Origin: Streptacidiphilus anmyonensis
Lineage (GTDB): Bacteria > Actinomycetota > Actinomycetes > Streptomycetales > Streptomycetaceae
Assembly (NCBI RefSeq): GCF_000787855.1
Contig: NZ_BBPQ01000056.1
Span: forward strand, 1 to 49,932
Direction of reading: 5' to 3'
Length of the DNA stretch: 49,932 nt
The notes under the pieces are model-generated. The model did no database searches and was not told where the DNA came from. It saw only the letters and a program-made list of their open reading frames with translations. Made by a program: the position numbers and the translations under genes. Numbering within the stretch: the first letter of the stretch is position 1; each line of letters begins with the position of its first letter. Shown in pieces: positions 41,002 to 49,274 of this stretch.

Positions 41002-42447
41002 TTGCGCGACCTTCGCACACTGCACAACCACGTCAACGGTGCGTTCGTCGACGCCGTCGACGGACGCACCCTGGACATCGTCGACCCCACCACCGGTCAG
41101 GTGTACGCGACCTCTCCGCTGTCCGGCGCGGCGGATGTGGACGCCGCCATGGCAGCCGCCGCCGACGCCTTCCCGCACTGGCGCGACGCCACCCCCAGCA
41201 CCCGGCAGAAGCTGCTGCTCAGGATCGCCGACGCGATCGAGGCCCGAGCGGACGAACTCGTGGACGCGGAGTGCCGTGACACCGGCAAGCCGCGCGGGCT
41301 GACCCTCTCGGAGGAGATCGGCCCCATGGCCGACCAGGTCCGCTTCTTCGCCGGCGCCGCCCGCCTGCTGGAGGGCAGGTCCGCGGGCGAGTACGCGGAC
41401 GGGATGACCTCCATCATCCGCCGGGAGCCGATCGGCGTCTGCGCCCAGGTCGCACCGTGGAACTACCCCATGATGACGGCGGTGTGGAAGTTCGCCCCCG
41501 CCCTGGCCGCAGGGAACACGGTCGTCCTCAAGCCCTCGGACACCACTCCGGCCTCCACGGTGCTCCTCGCCGACATCGTCGGCGGCGTCCTCGCGGACAT
41601 GGGACTGCCGGCCGGCGTCCTCAACGTGATCTGCGGCGACCGCGAGACCGGCCGCCTGATGGTCGAACACCCGACCCCGGCGATGGCCGCCATCACCGGC
41701 TCTGTACGGGCCGGGATCCAGGTCGCCCAGTCGGCGGCCGGGGACGTCAAGCGCGTCCATCTGGAACTCGGCGGCAAGGCGCCGGTCCTGGTCTTCGAGG
41801 ACGCCGACATCGCCGAGGCCGCCCGGGTGATCTCGACGGCGGGCTTCTTCAACGCGGGCCAGGACTGTACGGCCGCGACCCGTGTCCTGGTGCACGAGTC
41901 GATCCACGCCCCCTTCGTCGAGGCCCTGACCAAGGCCGCCGCCGGCGCCAGGACCGGCGGCGTCGACGAGGCGGACGTCTGCTACGGCCCGCTGAACAAC
42001 GCCGACCAGCTAGCCCAGGTGTCCGGCTACATCGAGCGGCTGCCCGCTCACGCCACGGTGGAGACCGGCGGCCACCGGGTCGGCGAGGCGGGCTACTTCT
42101 ACGCGGCCACCGTCGTGACCGGCCTCCGTCAGCACGACGAGATCATCCAGAACGAGGTCTTCGGCCCGGTCATCACCGTGCAGAGGTTCTCCGACGAGGA
42201 CCAGGCCGTCGAGTACGCCAACGACGTGAGGTTCGCCCTGGCCTCCTCCGTCTGGACCAAGGACCATGCCCGCGCCATGCGCATGTCCCGGCGCCTGGAC
42301 TTCGGCTGCGTCTGGATCAACACCCACGCGCCGCTCCTCGCCGAGATGCCGCACGGCGGATTCAAGCAGTCCGGCTACGGCAAGGACCTCTCCGCCTACG
42401 GCTTCGAGGACTACACCCGCATCAAGCACGTCATGACCGCCCTCTGA
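41002..42447 (+). CDS. NAD(P)-dependent aldehyde dehydrogenase
   Basis: A 481-residue aldehyde dehydrogenase. The start is a TTG preceded by AGGAG with 6-base spacing; no better start exists before the fold (LHNHVNGAFVDAVDGRTLDI). Family residues are all seen: APWNYPMMTAVWKFAPALAA, KPSDTTPASTVLLA, the catalytic Glu in HLELGGKAPVLVFEDADIAE and the catalytic Cys in FFNAGQDCTAATRVLVHES, and the EVFGPVITVQRF stretch. Sequence resembles gamma-aminobutyraldehyde/betaine-aldehyde type enzymes. In this operon it should oxidise the aldehyde made by the TPP decarboxylase (or by the aldolase) to the acid used by the ureohydrolase. It is last in the operon. Confidence 0.93.
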   Translation: MRDLRTLHNHVNGAFVDAVDGRTLDIVDPTTGQVYATSPLSGAADVDAAMAAAADAFPHWRDATPSTRQKLLLRIADAIEARADELVDAECRDTGKPRGLTLSEEIGPMADQVRFFAGAARLLEGRSAGEYADGMTSIIRREPIGVCAQVAPWNYPMMTAVWKFAPALAAGNTVVLKPSDTTPASTVLLADIVGGVLADMGLPAGVLNVICGDRETGRLMVEHPTPAMAAITGSVRAGIQVAQSAAGDVKRVHLELGGKAPVLVFEDADIAEAARVISTAGFFNAGQDCTAATRVLVHESIHAPFVEALTKAAAGARTGGVDEADVCYGPLNNADQLAQVSGYIERLPAHATVETGGHRVGEAGYFYAATVVTGLRQHDEIIQNEVFGPVITVQRFSDEDQAVEYANDVRFALASSVWTKDHARAMRMSRRLDFGCVWINTHAPLLAEMPHGGFKQSGYGKDLSAYGFEDYTRIKHVMTAL

Positions 42448-42710
42448 GCGTCCGCCCTCGTCGTTCTCGTGCGCGCGACGCAGGTGCGGTGACGTGCCGC
42501 CCGCATCCGAAACCCCTGGAGCCCTGTCGCCCGGGCGATCCGGGCCCTGCCCACTCGTGAGGGTCCCTCTGGTTGCCGGTCGAGCGGGTCCGTGCCGAGA
42601 TGGTTACGGACGCACACGGACCTGATGGAGGCTCAGCCGGAGCCTTCGCCCGACCGGGAGAGCCGCCGCACGAGAGTGAGAGCTCCGGCGGCGCGACAGG
42701 GAGAGACGAG
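42448..42710 (+). other. Leader region with two hairpins before the duplicated membrane protein
   Basis: AGGCTC-AGCCG-GAGCCT (42629-42645) and GCCGCCG (42662-42668) with CGGCGGC (42686-42692) form short hairpins just before the ribosome site GGGAGAG. No coding frame here has a ribosome site or family match. Confidence 0.35.
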
Positions 42711-44744
42711 ATGGCGAGTCGATCGACCTCCGCTTCTCCGGCGGCGAGCGAACGTCGCACGGTGATGAAGGTCCTCATCGCGCTGGGCCTGGTGCTCGTC
42801 GCGCAGGCCCTTTTCGCGCTGTGCCTGGTGAGCGCCCAGCAATTGCTCGTCCCGCGGGACATGCCGTTCGGTGTGTCCGGGGCCCCGTCGCCCGTCGTCG
42901 CCGCGGTGGCGTCGAAGGCGGGGCTGAGCCTGACCTCGTATCCGAACCAGTCGGCGGTGACCAGCGCGGCGAACCGGGGCGAGATCTACGGGGCGTACCT
43001 CACCGGCGGCTCGTCCGACACGCTGGTCGTTGTTCCGTCGAAGAGCTTCTTCGCCCAGACCGAGCTGGAACCGGCGTTCCTGGACGCGGCCCACAAGCTG
43101 GGCCGCCCGGTCACGGTGCAGTCGATCGCGCCGCTCACCGCCGACGACCCGGTCGGCGCGGTGCCCTCGCTCCTGCTGCTGCCGCTGCTGATCGGCGGAT
43201 ACCTCGCGGCCGTGCTGGTCTTCAAGGCGGCTCACGGCGTCGCGGCCGCCCCTTGGCGCGCCGCCATCCTGATCGGGTACGCCCTGGTGGGCGCGCTGCT
43301 GACCGACCTGATCGCCGGTCCGGGCCTCGGGGCCTACCCCAACAGCCGCTTCTGGCCGTTGCTGCCGTGCTTCTGGCTGGTCACCTCCGCCGTGGCCCTG
43401 GCGTCCGCCGCCGTCCAGGCGGTGGTGGGCAGGATGGGCACCCTGCTGGTGGCGGTGCTGTTCATCGTCGTCGGCGGTCCGCCCGCCGGCGGTCTGGGCA
43501 CCTACCTGCTCCCCGTGTACTGGCGCAACATCGGCGTGGTCCTCCCGCCGCAGAACGCGATCACCCTGATCAACCACGTGCTCTACTTCGGCGGCAACGA
43601 CATCTCCACCCCGCTGGTCGTGCTGCTCCTGTACGTCGCCGCCGGGGTGGCCGTCATCGGCTGGTACGGGCGCATCCGCCCGGCCAGGGCCACGGCCCCG
43701 GCGGACGGCCCGGGGCGTGCGGGCGGTGTCCCGCCCGCACGCAGGCGGGCGGTGATCGCCATGGTCACGGCGCTCGGCGTCTGCGCCGTCATGCAGTGCC
43801 TGTTCGCGACCACCTACATGGACGCCGAGCACGCTCCCAAGGCCTCGAACCTCCCGTTCGGCGTCGTCGGGTCCTCCCCCGTCCTGACCGCGGCTCAGAA
43901 GAGCATCTCCCTCCAGGTCACCTCGTATCCCAACGAAGCCGCGGTCAAGTCCGCGATCGACCAGGCCCATCTCTTCGGCGCGCTGGTGTCCTCCGGCGGC
44001 TCGACCACCCTGATCGTGGTGCCGTCCATGAGCGACCTGGCGCCGCTCGACCTCGCGGTCCGCTTCGAGGACGCCGCCAAGGCCACCGGACAGAAGCTCG
44101 CCGTCCAGCCGTACGCGCCGGTCCCGCTCGCGGCCAAGGACCCGTTCGGCCTGGTCCAGGCGCTCATGCTGGTCCCCCTGCTCATCGGCGGGTACATGTC
44201 CTCGACCCTGCTGATGACCGCGACCGGCAGAGCCGCCGGCCGCTGGCGGGCGGCGCAGCTCCTCGGCTTCGCCGTCGTGGGCGGCCTGCTCGTCGACGTG
44301 GTCGTCTGCTACTGGCTGCGCGGGTTCCCCAGTCACAAGTTCTGGATCGTCTGGCCCATCTGTTCGCTGATCATCGCCGTGGTCGCCTTCGTCGCCGCGG
44401 TCCTGCAGAAACTGCTCGGGCCGATCGGCACACTGGTGACGGTCGTCGTGATGATCCTGCTCGGCAACCCGTCCTCCGGCGGTGCCAGTGGAGTGCCGTA
44501 CCTGCCCGCGTTCTGGCGCGACCTCGGCCCCTACCTGCCGCCCCGCAACGGATACATCCTGCTGCACCACACGATCTACTTCAGCGGACACGGAACCAGC
44601 CAGGCACTGACCAACCTGCTCATCTACCTGGTCGCCGCCGGTGCCGTCCTGGCCGTGCTCGACTGGCGTCGTCCCGAGCCCGCCGTGCCCGTCGACGCCA
44701 CCGAGGCGGCAGCCATGGCCGTCCCCATCGGCGCCACACCGTAA
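42711..44744 (+). CDS. Internally duplicated ABC-2/YhgE-like membrane protein
   Basis: A 677-residue membrane protein made of two copies of one unit. The ATG follows GGGAGAG. Unit 1 (about residues 18-345) and unit 2 (about 348-665) each have an N-terminal helix, an extracytoplasmic section, then several helices. Landmarks align with an offset near 330: MPFGVSGAPSP with LPFGVVGSSPV; SLTSYPNQSAVTSAANRGEI with QVTSYPNEAAVKSAIDQAHL; LLLPLLIGGYLA with MLVPLLIGGYMS; PVYWRNIGVVLPPQNAITLI with PAFWRDLGPYLPPRNGYILL. An Arg/Pro loop joins them. The single-unit relatives look like ABC-2/YhgE-Pip or DUF3533-type proteins (weak recognition). No ATPase gene is adjacent. Function unknown; export is the default guess. 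Confidence 0.82.
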   Translation: MASRSTSASPAASERRTVMKVLIALGLVLVAQALFALCLVSAQQLLVPRDMPFGVSGAPSPVVAAVASKAGLSLTSYPNQSAVTSAANRGEIYGAYLTGGSSDTLVVVPSKSFFAQTELEPAFLDAAHKLGRPVTVQSIAPLTADDPVGAVPSLLLLPLLIGGYLAAVLVFKAAHGVAAAPWRAAILIGYALVGALLTDLIAGPGLGAYPNSRFWPLLPCFWLVTSAVALASAAVQAVVGRMGTLLVAVLFIVVGGPPAGGLGTYLLPVYWRNIGVVLPPQNAITLINHVLYFGGNDISTPLVVLLLYVAAGVAVIGWYGRIRPARATAPADGPGRAGGVPPARRRAVIAMVTALGVCAVMQCLFATTYMDAEHAPKASNLPFGVVGSSPVLTAAQKSISLQVTSYPNEAAVKSAIDQAHLFGALVSSGGSTTLIVVPSMSDLAPLDLAVRFEDAAKATGQKLAVQPYAPVPLAAKDPFGLVQALMLVPLLIGGYMSSTLLMTATGRAAGRWRAAQLLGFAVVGGLLVDVVVCYWLRGFPSHKFWIVWPICSLIIAVVAFVAAVLQKLLGPIGTLVTVVVMILLGNPSSGGASGVPYLPAFWRDLGPYLPPRNGYILLHHTIYFSGHGTSQALTNLLIYLVAAGAVLAVLDWRRPEPAVPVDATEAAAMAVPIGATP

Positions 44745-44807
44745 GGCGACGGGCTACGCGGGCTGCCCGGCAGGACCGGACGTGGGACGAAAGGCATCGA
44801 CAGCATC

Positions 44808-46589
44808 GTGACGACCGACCAGATCCTCGCGGGCGTCGGGCTGACGCTGGTCCTCGCGGTGGGCTGTCAGATCCTCGCCGAGCGCTTCCGGTTCCCGGCG
44901 CTGGTCGCGCTCCTGCCCGTCGGGTTCGCCGCAGGAGCGCTGACCGACGTGGTCAATCCGCAGCGCCTGCTGGGCCCCGCCTTCTCACCGCTGGTCTCGC
45001 TCGCGGTGGCCGTGATCCTCTACGACGCGGGCAGGGCCTTGGACCTGGGCCGGTTGCACGGCCATACCCGCCGCGTCGTCCTGCGTCTGATCGCGCTGGG
45101 TGTGCCCATCACCGGTGGGGCCGCCATGGGATTCAGCATGCTTCTGTTCGACATGCCGGCGACCACGGCGGCCATGCTCGGGGTGATCCTGGTGGTGTCC
45201 GGTCCGACCGTGGTCGGCCCGCTGCTCGGTTTCGTGCGGCCGAAGGAGAGGCTCCAGCACATCCTGGCGTGGGAAGGGTCCCTGATCGACCCGGTCGGCG
45301 GCATCCTCGGCGCGATCACCTTCCACGCGGTCAGCGCGAGCACGGTCGGCCATCCCGGCGCCCAGGTGCTCCGGTTCTTCGGCAGCCTGGGCGTCGGCCT
45401 GGCCGGCGGCGCCGTGGGCACGGTGGCCATGTGGCTCCTGCTGGCCCGGATGCGCCTGAGCGAGAGGCTGGCCACCTCCGCCCAACTCGCGGTGGTGGTG
45501 GGGATCGCCGCCGCCTGCGACGCGGTTCGCGACGATTCCGGCCTCATCGCCGCGGTGGTCATCGGGCTCGCGGTGACCAACCTGTCCTCCCTGAGGATCC
45601 AGGCCCGCAATCCGTTCTTCGAAACCCTGGTGCAGCAGATTCTGGGCATCCTCTTCATCTCCATCAGCGCGACCATCACGCCCGCGAGCCTGCGGCACCT
45701 GGGGTGGCCGGCCCTCGGCCTGATCGCGGCCCTGGTGCTGCTGGTGCGTCCTGTCGTCGCGCTCGTCGCGACACTGCGGACGGACCTCGGCCGGGGCGAG
45801 CGAAGCTTCGTCGGCTGGATGGCTCCCCGCGGGATCGTGGCGGCGGGCACCGCGTCGACGTTCTCCGCGTCCCTGGCCTCGCAGGGCGTTCCCAAGGCCG
45901 CGGACATCCTCCCCGTCACCTACCTGGTCATCGTCGCCACCGTCACGCTGTACGCGTTCACGGCGGAGCCGGTGGCCTCCTGGCTGCGGGTGCGCCGGCC
46001 CGCAGCTTCGCGGCCCCTGCTGGTGGGCGGCGAGGACTGGGTGGTCGACCTGGCGACGGTCCTCCGGGCGGCGGGCGTCGACGTGCTGATGTGGGCCGGT
46101 CTGGAGGAGCAGCGGCAGCGGCTTCGGCAGACCGGGCTGGAACTGCTCCCCGGCGGGCTCATGGCCACCGGAATCGGCGACGGGGGCGGCATCGAGGGAA
46201 TCACCACGATCCTGCTGCTCAGCCGCGAGGACGACTTCAACGCCCTGGTCTCGACCCTGCTCGGCTCCCAGGGAGGCCGGGTGTACCGCCTCGCGCCGGC
46301 GGTCGAGCAGCGCGTCCGCGGCCCCCAGGCCGACAGCGAGACGCTGTTCGCACCCCAGCTCACCCGGACGGAGATCGAGCAGCGCCACCGAGGTGGTGCC
46401 ACGATCGCCGCCCACCCGGCGGGAACCGTCCCGTCGGCGGACTACGACCTCCTCTTCCGCATCCGAGCCGACGGGGCCCTGGCCCCCGTCACCCGGTCCC
46501 GTGCCCCGGCCCGCGAGGAAGGGGACACCGAGGTGGTTCTCGGCACGGGCGTGACGGCGATGCCCGTGCCTGTGGAGGGGACGACATGA
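44808..46589 (+). CDS. CPA-type Na+/H+ antiporter with C-terminal nucleotide-binding-like domain
   Basis: A 593-residue monovalent cation:proton antiporter from a GTG. About twelve helices occupy residues 5-395. Landmarks are ILAERFRFPALVALLPVGFA, VILYDAGRALDLGRLHGHTR, LVVSGPTVVGPLLGFVRPKE and AWEGSLIDPVGGILGAITFH. The last is the place where many CPA1 proteins have ND or DD; here it is ID, keeping the acidic residue. The C-terminal part (about 400-520) looks like a TrkA-N/RCK module: GEDWVVDLATVLRAAGVDVL and ILLLSREDDFNALVSTLLGS, without a clear GxGxxG. It lies between two other membrane genes on the same strand, with a 49-base gap to the next. Confidence 0.85.
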   Translation: MTTDQILAGVGLTLVLAVGCQILAERFRFPALVALLPVGFAAGALTDVVNPQRLLGPAFSPLVSLAVAVILYDAGRALDLGRLHGHTRRVVLRLIALGVPITGGAAMGFSMLLFDMPATTAAMLGVILVVSGPTVVGPLLGFVRPKERLQHILAWEGSLIDPVGGILGAITFHAVSASTVGHPGAQVLRFFGSLGVGLAGGAVGTVAMWLLLARMRLSERLATSAQLAVVVGIAAACDAVRDDSGLIAAVVIGLAVTNLSSLRIQARNPFFETLVQQILGILFISISATITPASLRHLGWPALGLIAALVLLVRPVVALVATLRTDLGRGERSFVGWMAPRGIVAAGTASTFSASLASQGVPKAADILPVTYLVIVATVTLYAFTAEPVASWLRVRRPAASRPLLVGGEDWVVDLATVLRAAGVDVLMWAGLEEQRQRLRQTGLELLPGGLMATGIGDGGGIEGITTILLLSREDDFNALVSTLLGSQGGRVYRLAPAVEQRVRGPQADSETLFAPQLTRTEIEQRHRGGATIAAHPAGTVPSADYDLLFRIRADGALAPVTRSRAPAREEGDTEVVLGTGVTAMPVPVEGTT

Positions 46590-46638
46590 CCAGGAGAGAC
46601 GCGCGGCTGCACCCGCCATCAGGCCGCAGGAGACTCCG

Positions 46639-47595
46639 GTGGAACTGATTCACGTCCGCATCGTGGTGCCTCCCACGCTGACCGAGCCGGTGGTCGAGTT
46701 GCTCAGCGCCGACCGGCATGTCTTCAACGTCGTGGTCGCGCCCGCCGCCGCACGCGATCCGGCAGGCGACGCTCTCGAATGCGACATCATGAAGGGCGGA
46801 GCGAACAGCGTGCTGGGCGCGCTGCGGGAGCTCGGCGTCGAGGACGCCGGTTCGATCGCGATCGACGAAGTCGACATGACGTTCTCTCAGCGCATGGAGC
46901 GGATCGAAGCCGAGGAGCCGGGTGCGTTCCTGCACTCGCCCCTGTGGGTCTCGGTCGAGGCGCACATCCGGAACGAGGGCACCTACCAGCCCAGCTTCTA
47001 CCTCTTCCTGGTCATCGCCGGGCTCATCGGCGCCGTCGGCATCATGTCGAACTCGCAGATCCTGATCGTGGCGGCCATGGTCGTCGGCCCCGAGTACAGC
47101 GCGATCACCAGCGTCGCCCTCGCCCTGGACCGGCACAACCGGCTGCGCGTCCTGGACGGTCTGCGCGCGCTGACGCTCGGATTCTCCCTGGCCATCGTCG
47201 CGAGCCTGGCCTTCTCCCTGCTGTCCCGCGCGGGCGGCTTCCAGTCCAGGGCCTTCGAACTCGGTCTGCGACCGGTCTCCAACCTCATCGACACACCGAA
47301 CTTCTTCTCGTTCGTCGTCGCGGTCCTCGCGGGCATCGTCGGGATCGTCTCCCTGACCGAGGCGCGCGCCAGCGCCCTGCTGGGCGTGTTCATCTCGGTG
47401 ACCACGATTCCCGCCGCCTCGGACGTCGCCGTGTCGATCGCCTACGGCTCATGGCACGAGGCGTGGGGCTCGTTTCTCCAACTGCTGCTCAATGTCGTGA
47501 CGCTCGTGATCGTGGGCGTCCTCGCCCTCCGGGGACAGCGGCGCCTGTGGCGCCGCGCCGCCCGTCGGGCCGCGGAACGCCCCGGACGGGCGTGA
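46639..47595 (+). CDS. DUF389 membrane protein
   Basis: A 318-residue DUF389 protein from a GTG preceded by AGGAG. The N-terminal soluble region (about residues 1-95) begins MELIHVRIVVPPTLTEPVVE. About six helices follow, starting FYLFLVIAGLIGAVGIMSNS, then the family signature QILIVAAMVVGPEYSAITSV. Later there are FFSFVVAVLAGIVGIVSLTE and SALLGVFISVTTIPAASDVA. The family is widespread but has no established function; some members are called TIGR00341 hydrophobic proteins. It follows the antiporter by 49 bases, probably in one unit, and ends before a bidirectional hairpin. Confidence 0.92.
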   Translation: MELIHVRIVVPPTLTEPVVELLSADRHVFNVVVAPAAARDPAGDALECDIMKGGANSVLGALRELGVEDAGSIAIDEVDMTFSQRMERIEAEEPGAFLHSPLWVSVEAHIRNEGTYQPSFYLFLVIAGLIGAVGIMSNSQILIVAAMVVGPEYSAITSVALALDRHNRLRVLDGLRALTLGFSLAIVASLAFSLLSRAGGFQSRAFELGLRPVSNLIDTPNFFSFVVAVLAGIVGIVSLTEARASALLGVFISVTTIPAASDVAVSIAYGSWHEAWGSFLQLLLNVVTLVIVGVLALRGQRRLWRRAARRAAERPGRA

Positions 47596-47614
47596 GGTCC
47601 TCACGACCGGACGT

Positions 47615-47649
47615 GGCGCTCAGGGCCTGATGATCGGGCCCTGAGCGCC
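47615..47649. terminator. Bidirectional terminator between DUF389 and GH16 genes
   Basis: GGCGCTCAGGGCC (47615-47627) pairs with GGCCCTGAGCGCC (47637-47649) around a 9-base loop. It lies between the convergent stops, 19 bases after one and 27 before the other. Confidence 0.75.
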
Positions 47650-47676
47650 TCGGCCGTCGCTAGCGGCGCATCCGGC

Positions 47677-49008
47677 TCACGGGATGCTCCACTGCTGGTT
47701 GGCGGTGTCGGCGCAGTCCCAGATCTGGACCTGGGTGCCGGAGCCGCCGTAGCCCGTGTCGTCCAGGCACTTGTTGGACTGGGGGTTGTACAGCTCGCCG
47801 TTGGACTGCGGGATCCACACCTGGGCTCCGGTGTTGTTGCAGTCGTACAGGTCGACCGTCGTCCCGTCGGCGCTGCCGCCGCCGTTGATGTCGAGGCACT
47901 TGCCCAGCACGTGCAGGGTGGTGCCGGCCTGGACGAAGGTCCACTGCTGGGCGGGGGTGCCGTTGCAGGTGTAGACCTGGATCGGGTTGAAGTTGGCGGT
48001 GCTGGCGGACCGGTCGTCGAGGCAGAGCCCCTGGTAGCCGGTGACCGGGCCACCGCCGCCCGTGCCGCCACCGCCGCCGCCGCTTCCGGTCGTGGTGTAC
48101 GCGGCGACGTAGCCGACGCTCATCGTCGCGCCGGAGCTGGTGGCCGACGTCGGCGTGGTGCAGCCGCAGACGCCGTTGGGGAAGCCGCCGCCCATGGCGA
48201 GGTCGAAGATGATCGATAGGTTGTGGTCGAAGGCCGCCTGCCAGGTGCTGGTGCCGACCTGGGCCTCGGTCACCTGGAAGTACTGGTTGCCGTCGAGGTA
48301 GAAGGTGATGTTCTCGGCGGCGGTGTTGGTGCGGTCGAGGATCATCGAGTACGTGTGGTAGCCGCTCTGGCAGCCGTTGCAGGCGGTGAGACCACTGCCG
48401 ATGCCGTTGCCCTCGTTGCACGGGCCGCCGGGGTAGGTGCCGCAGTGGATCGTCCCGGCCACCTGGGAGCGGGCGTTGACGTCCTCCATGATGTCGATCT
48501 CGCCGTTCTCGGGCCACTGGCCGGGGCCGAGCATCCAGAAGGCGGGCCAGTAGCCGAGCCCGGAGCCGGGGTTGGGCTGCTGGATCTCGGCGGTGACCTC
48601 CAGCTTGCCGCCGGCGGGCGCGCCGACGTTGGCGCTGGTGGTCTGGATCCGGCCGGAGGTCCAGTTGCCGTTGCCGTCCCTCAGGGCGGTGATGTCGAGG
48701 TGGCCGTTGCCGTCCAGGTGGACGTTGGCGGCCGAGTTGGTCATCGTCTCGATCTCGCCGGTGCCGAAGTTGGAGCCCGGGCCGGTGTCGTACATCCAGT
48801 TGCCCGAGGGGGCGGATCCCGAGGCGCCGGCGAAGTTGTCGCTGAAGGCGGTCTGCCAGCCGGAGGGCGGGCCGGGGACGGTGTCGGCGCGGGCGGCGCC
48901 GACGGGCGCGGTGATCAGCACGGCCACGACGGTGGCGATCGTCGCGAGCGTCGCGAGGACGCGCCTGATCAGGGTGGGGCGGCGGGAACGGGCGGGGTCG
49001 GACTGCAT
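47677..49008 (-). CDS. Secreted GH16 beta-glucanase with C-terminal ricin-type lectin domain
   Basis: A 443-residue secreted enzyme. The ATG at 49008 follows GGAGGAG. The signal peptide (RRPTLIRRVLATLATIATVV, cleavage near ARA-DT) leads to a GH16 jelly-roll (about residues 45-290): FSDNFAGASGSAPSGNWMYD, YWPAFWMLGPGQW and the catalytic motif NGEIDIMEDVN, with nucleophile and acid/base Glu both present. A Gly-rich hinge is followed by a CBM13 ricin B-like domain (about 310-443) with three QxW-type repeats (AQQWTF, AQVWIP, NQQWSIP). It should hydrolyse beta-1,3- or mixed-linked glucans of fungi or plants. An operator-like palindrome lies 36 bases upstream. Confidence 0.93.
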   Translation of the reverse strand: MQSDPARSRRPTLIRRVLATLATIATVVAVLITAPVGAARADTVPGPPSGWQTAFSDNFAGASGSAPSGNWMYDTGPGSNFGTGEIETMTNSAANVHLDGNGHLDITALRDGNGNWTSGRIQTTSANVGAPAGGKLEVTAEIQQPNPGSGLGYWPAFWMLGPGQWPENGEIDIMEDVNARSQVAGTIHCGTYPGGPCNEGNGIGSGLTACNGCQSGYHTYSMILDRTNTAAENITFYLDGNQYFQVTEAQVGTSTWQAAFDHNLSIIFDLAMGGGFPNGVCGCTTPTSATSSGATMSVGYVAAYTTTGSGGGGGGTGGGGPVTGYQGLCLDDRSASTANFNPIQVYTCNGTPAQQWTFVQAGTTLHVLGKCLDINGGGSADGTTVDLYDCNNTGAQVWIPQSNGELYNPQSNKCLDDTGYGGSGTQVQIWDCADTANQQWSIP

Positions 49009-49043
49009 GCGGCTCCTCCGGGTGGGGGGCGGGCGGAGCGGCC

Positions 49044-49057
49044 GGAGAGCGTTCTCC
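49044..49057. promoter_or_regulatory. Candidate LacI-family operator upstream of the glucanase gene
   Basis: GGAGAGCGTTCTCC has 5-base arms around a CG-centred core, the plan of LacI-family sites that repress polysaccharide-degrading genes in actinomycetes. It is 36 bases upstream of the start, where a bound repressor would block transcription. Confidence 0.5.
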
Positions 49058-49211
49058 CGGCGGCCGTTGGCATGTTCCCGCCGCCCCGGCCTCGGCGTCA
49101 AGACTTGTGCGCGTGAAGCTTGTTGACGAGCCGTTGCGTTCACTTTCCGAAGACGCGTGCCGGAACCCGTGGCTCGGAAGCCTTCGCCGGGGGTCTTCCT
49201 CCGATCCCACT

Positions 49212-49235
49212 CTTGTTGTAATTTCTGTCAACAAG
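49212..49235. promoter_or_regulatory. Inverted repeat upstream of the AurF-type gene
   Basis: CTTGTTG (49212-49218) and CAACAAG (49229-49235) form a perfect inverted repeat with a 10-base AT-rich centre, 40 bases before the ATG. The size suits a dimeric TetR-like repressor. Confidence 0.5.
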
Positions 49236-49274
49236 GGCAGCGGGGCCCGCGCCGAGCGTCACCCGGAGGCATCG

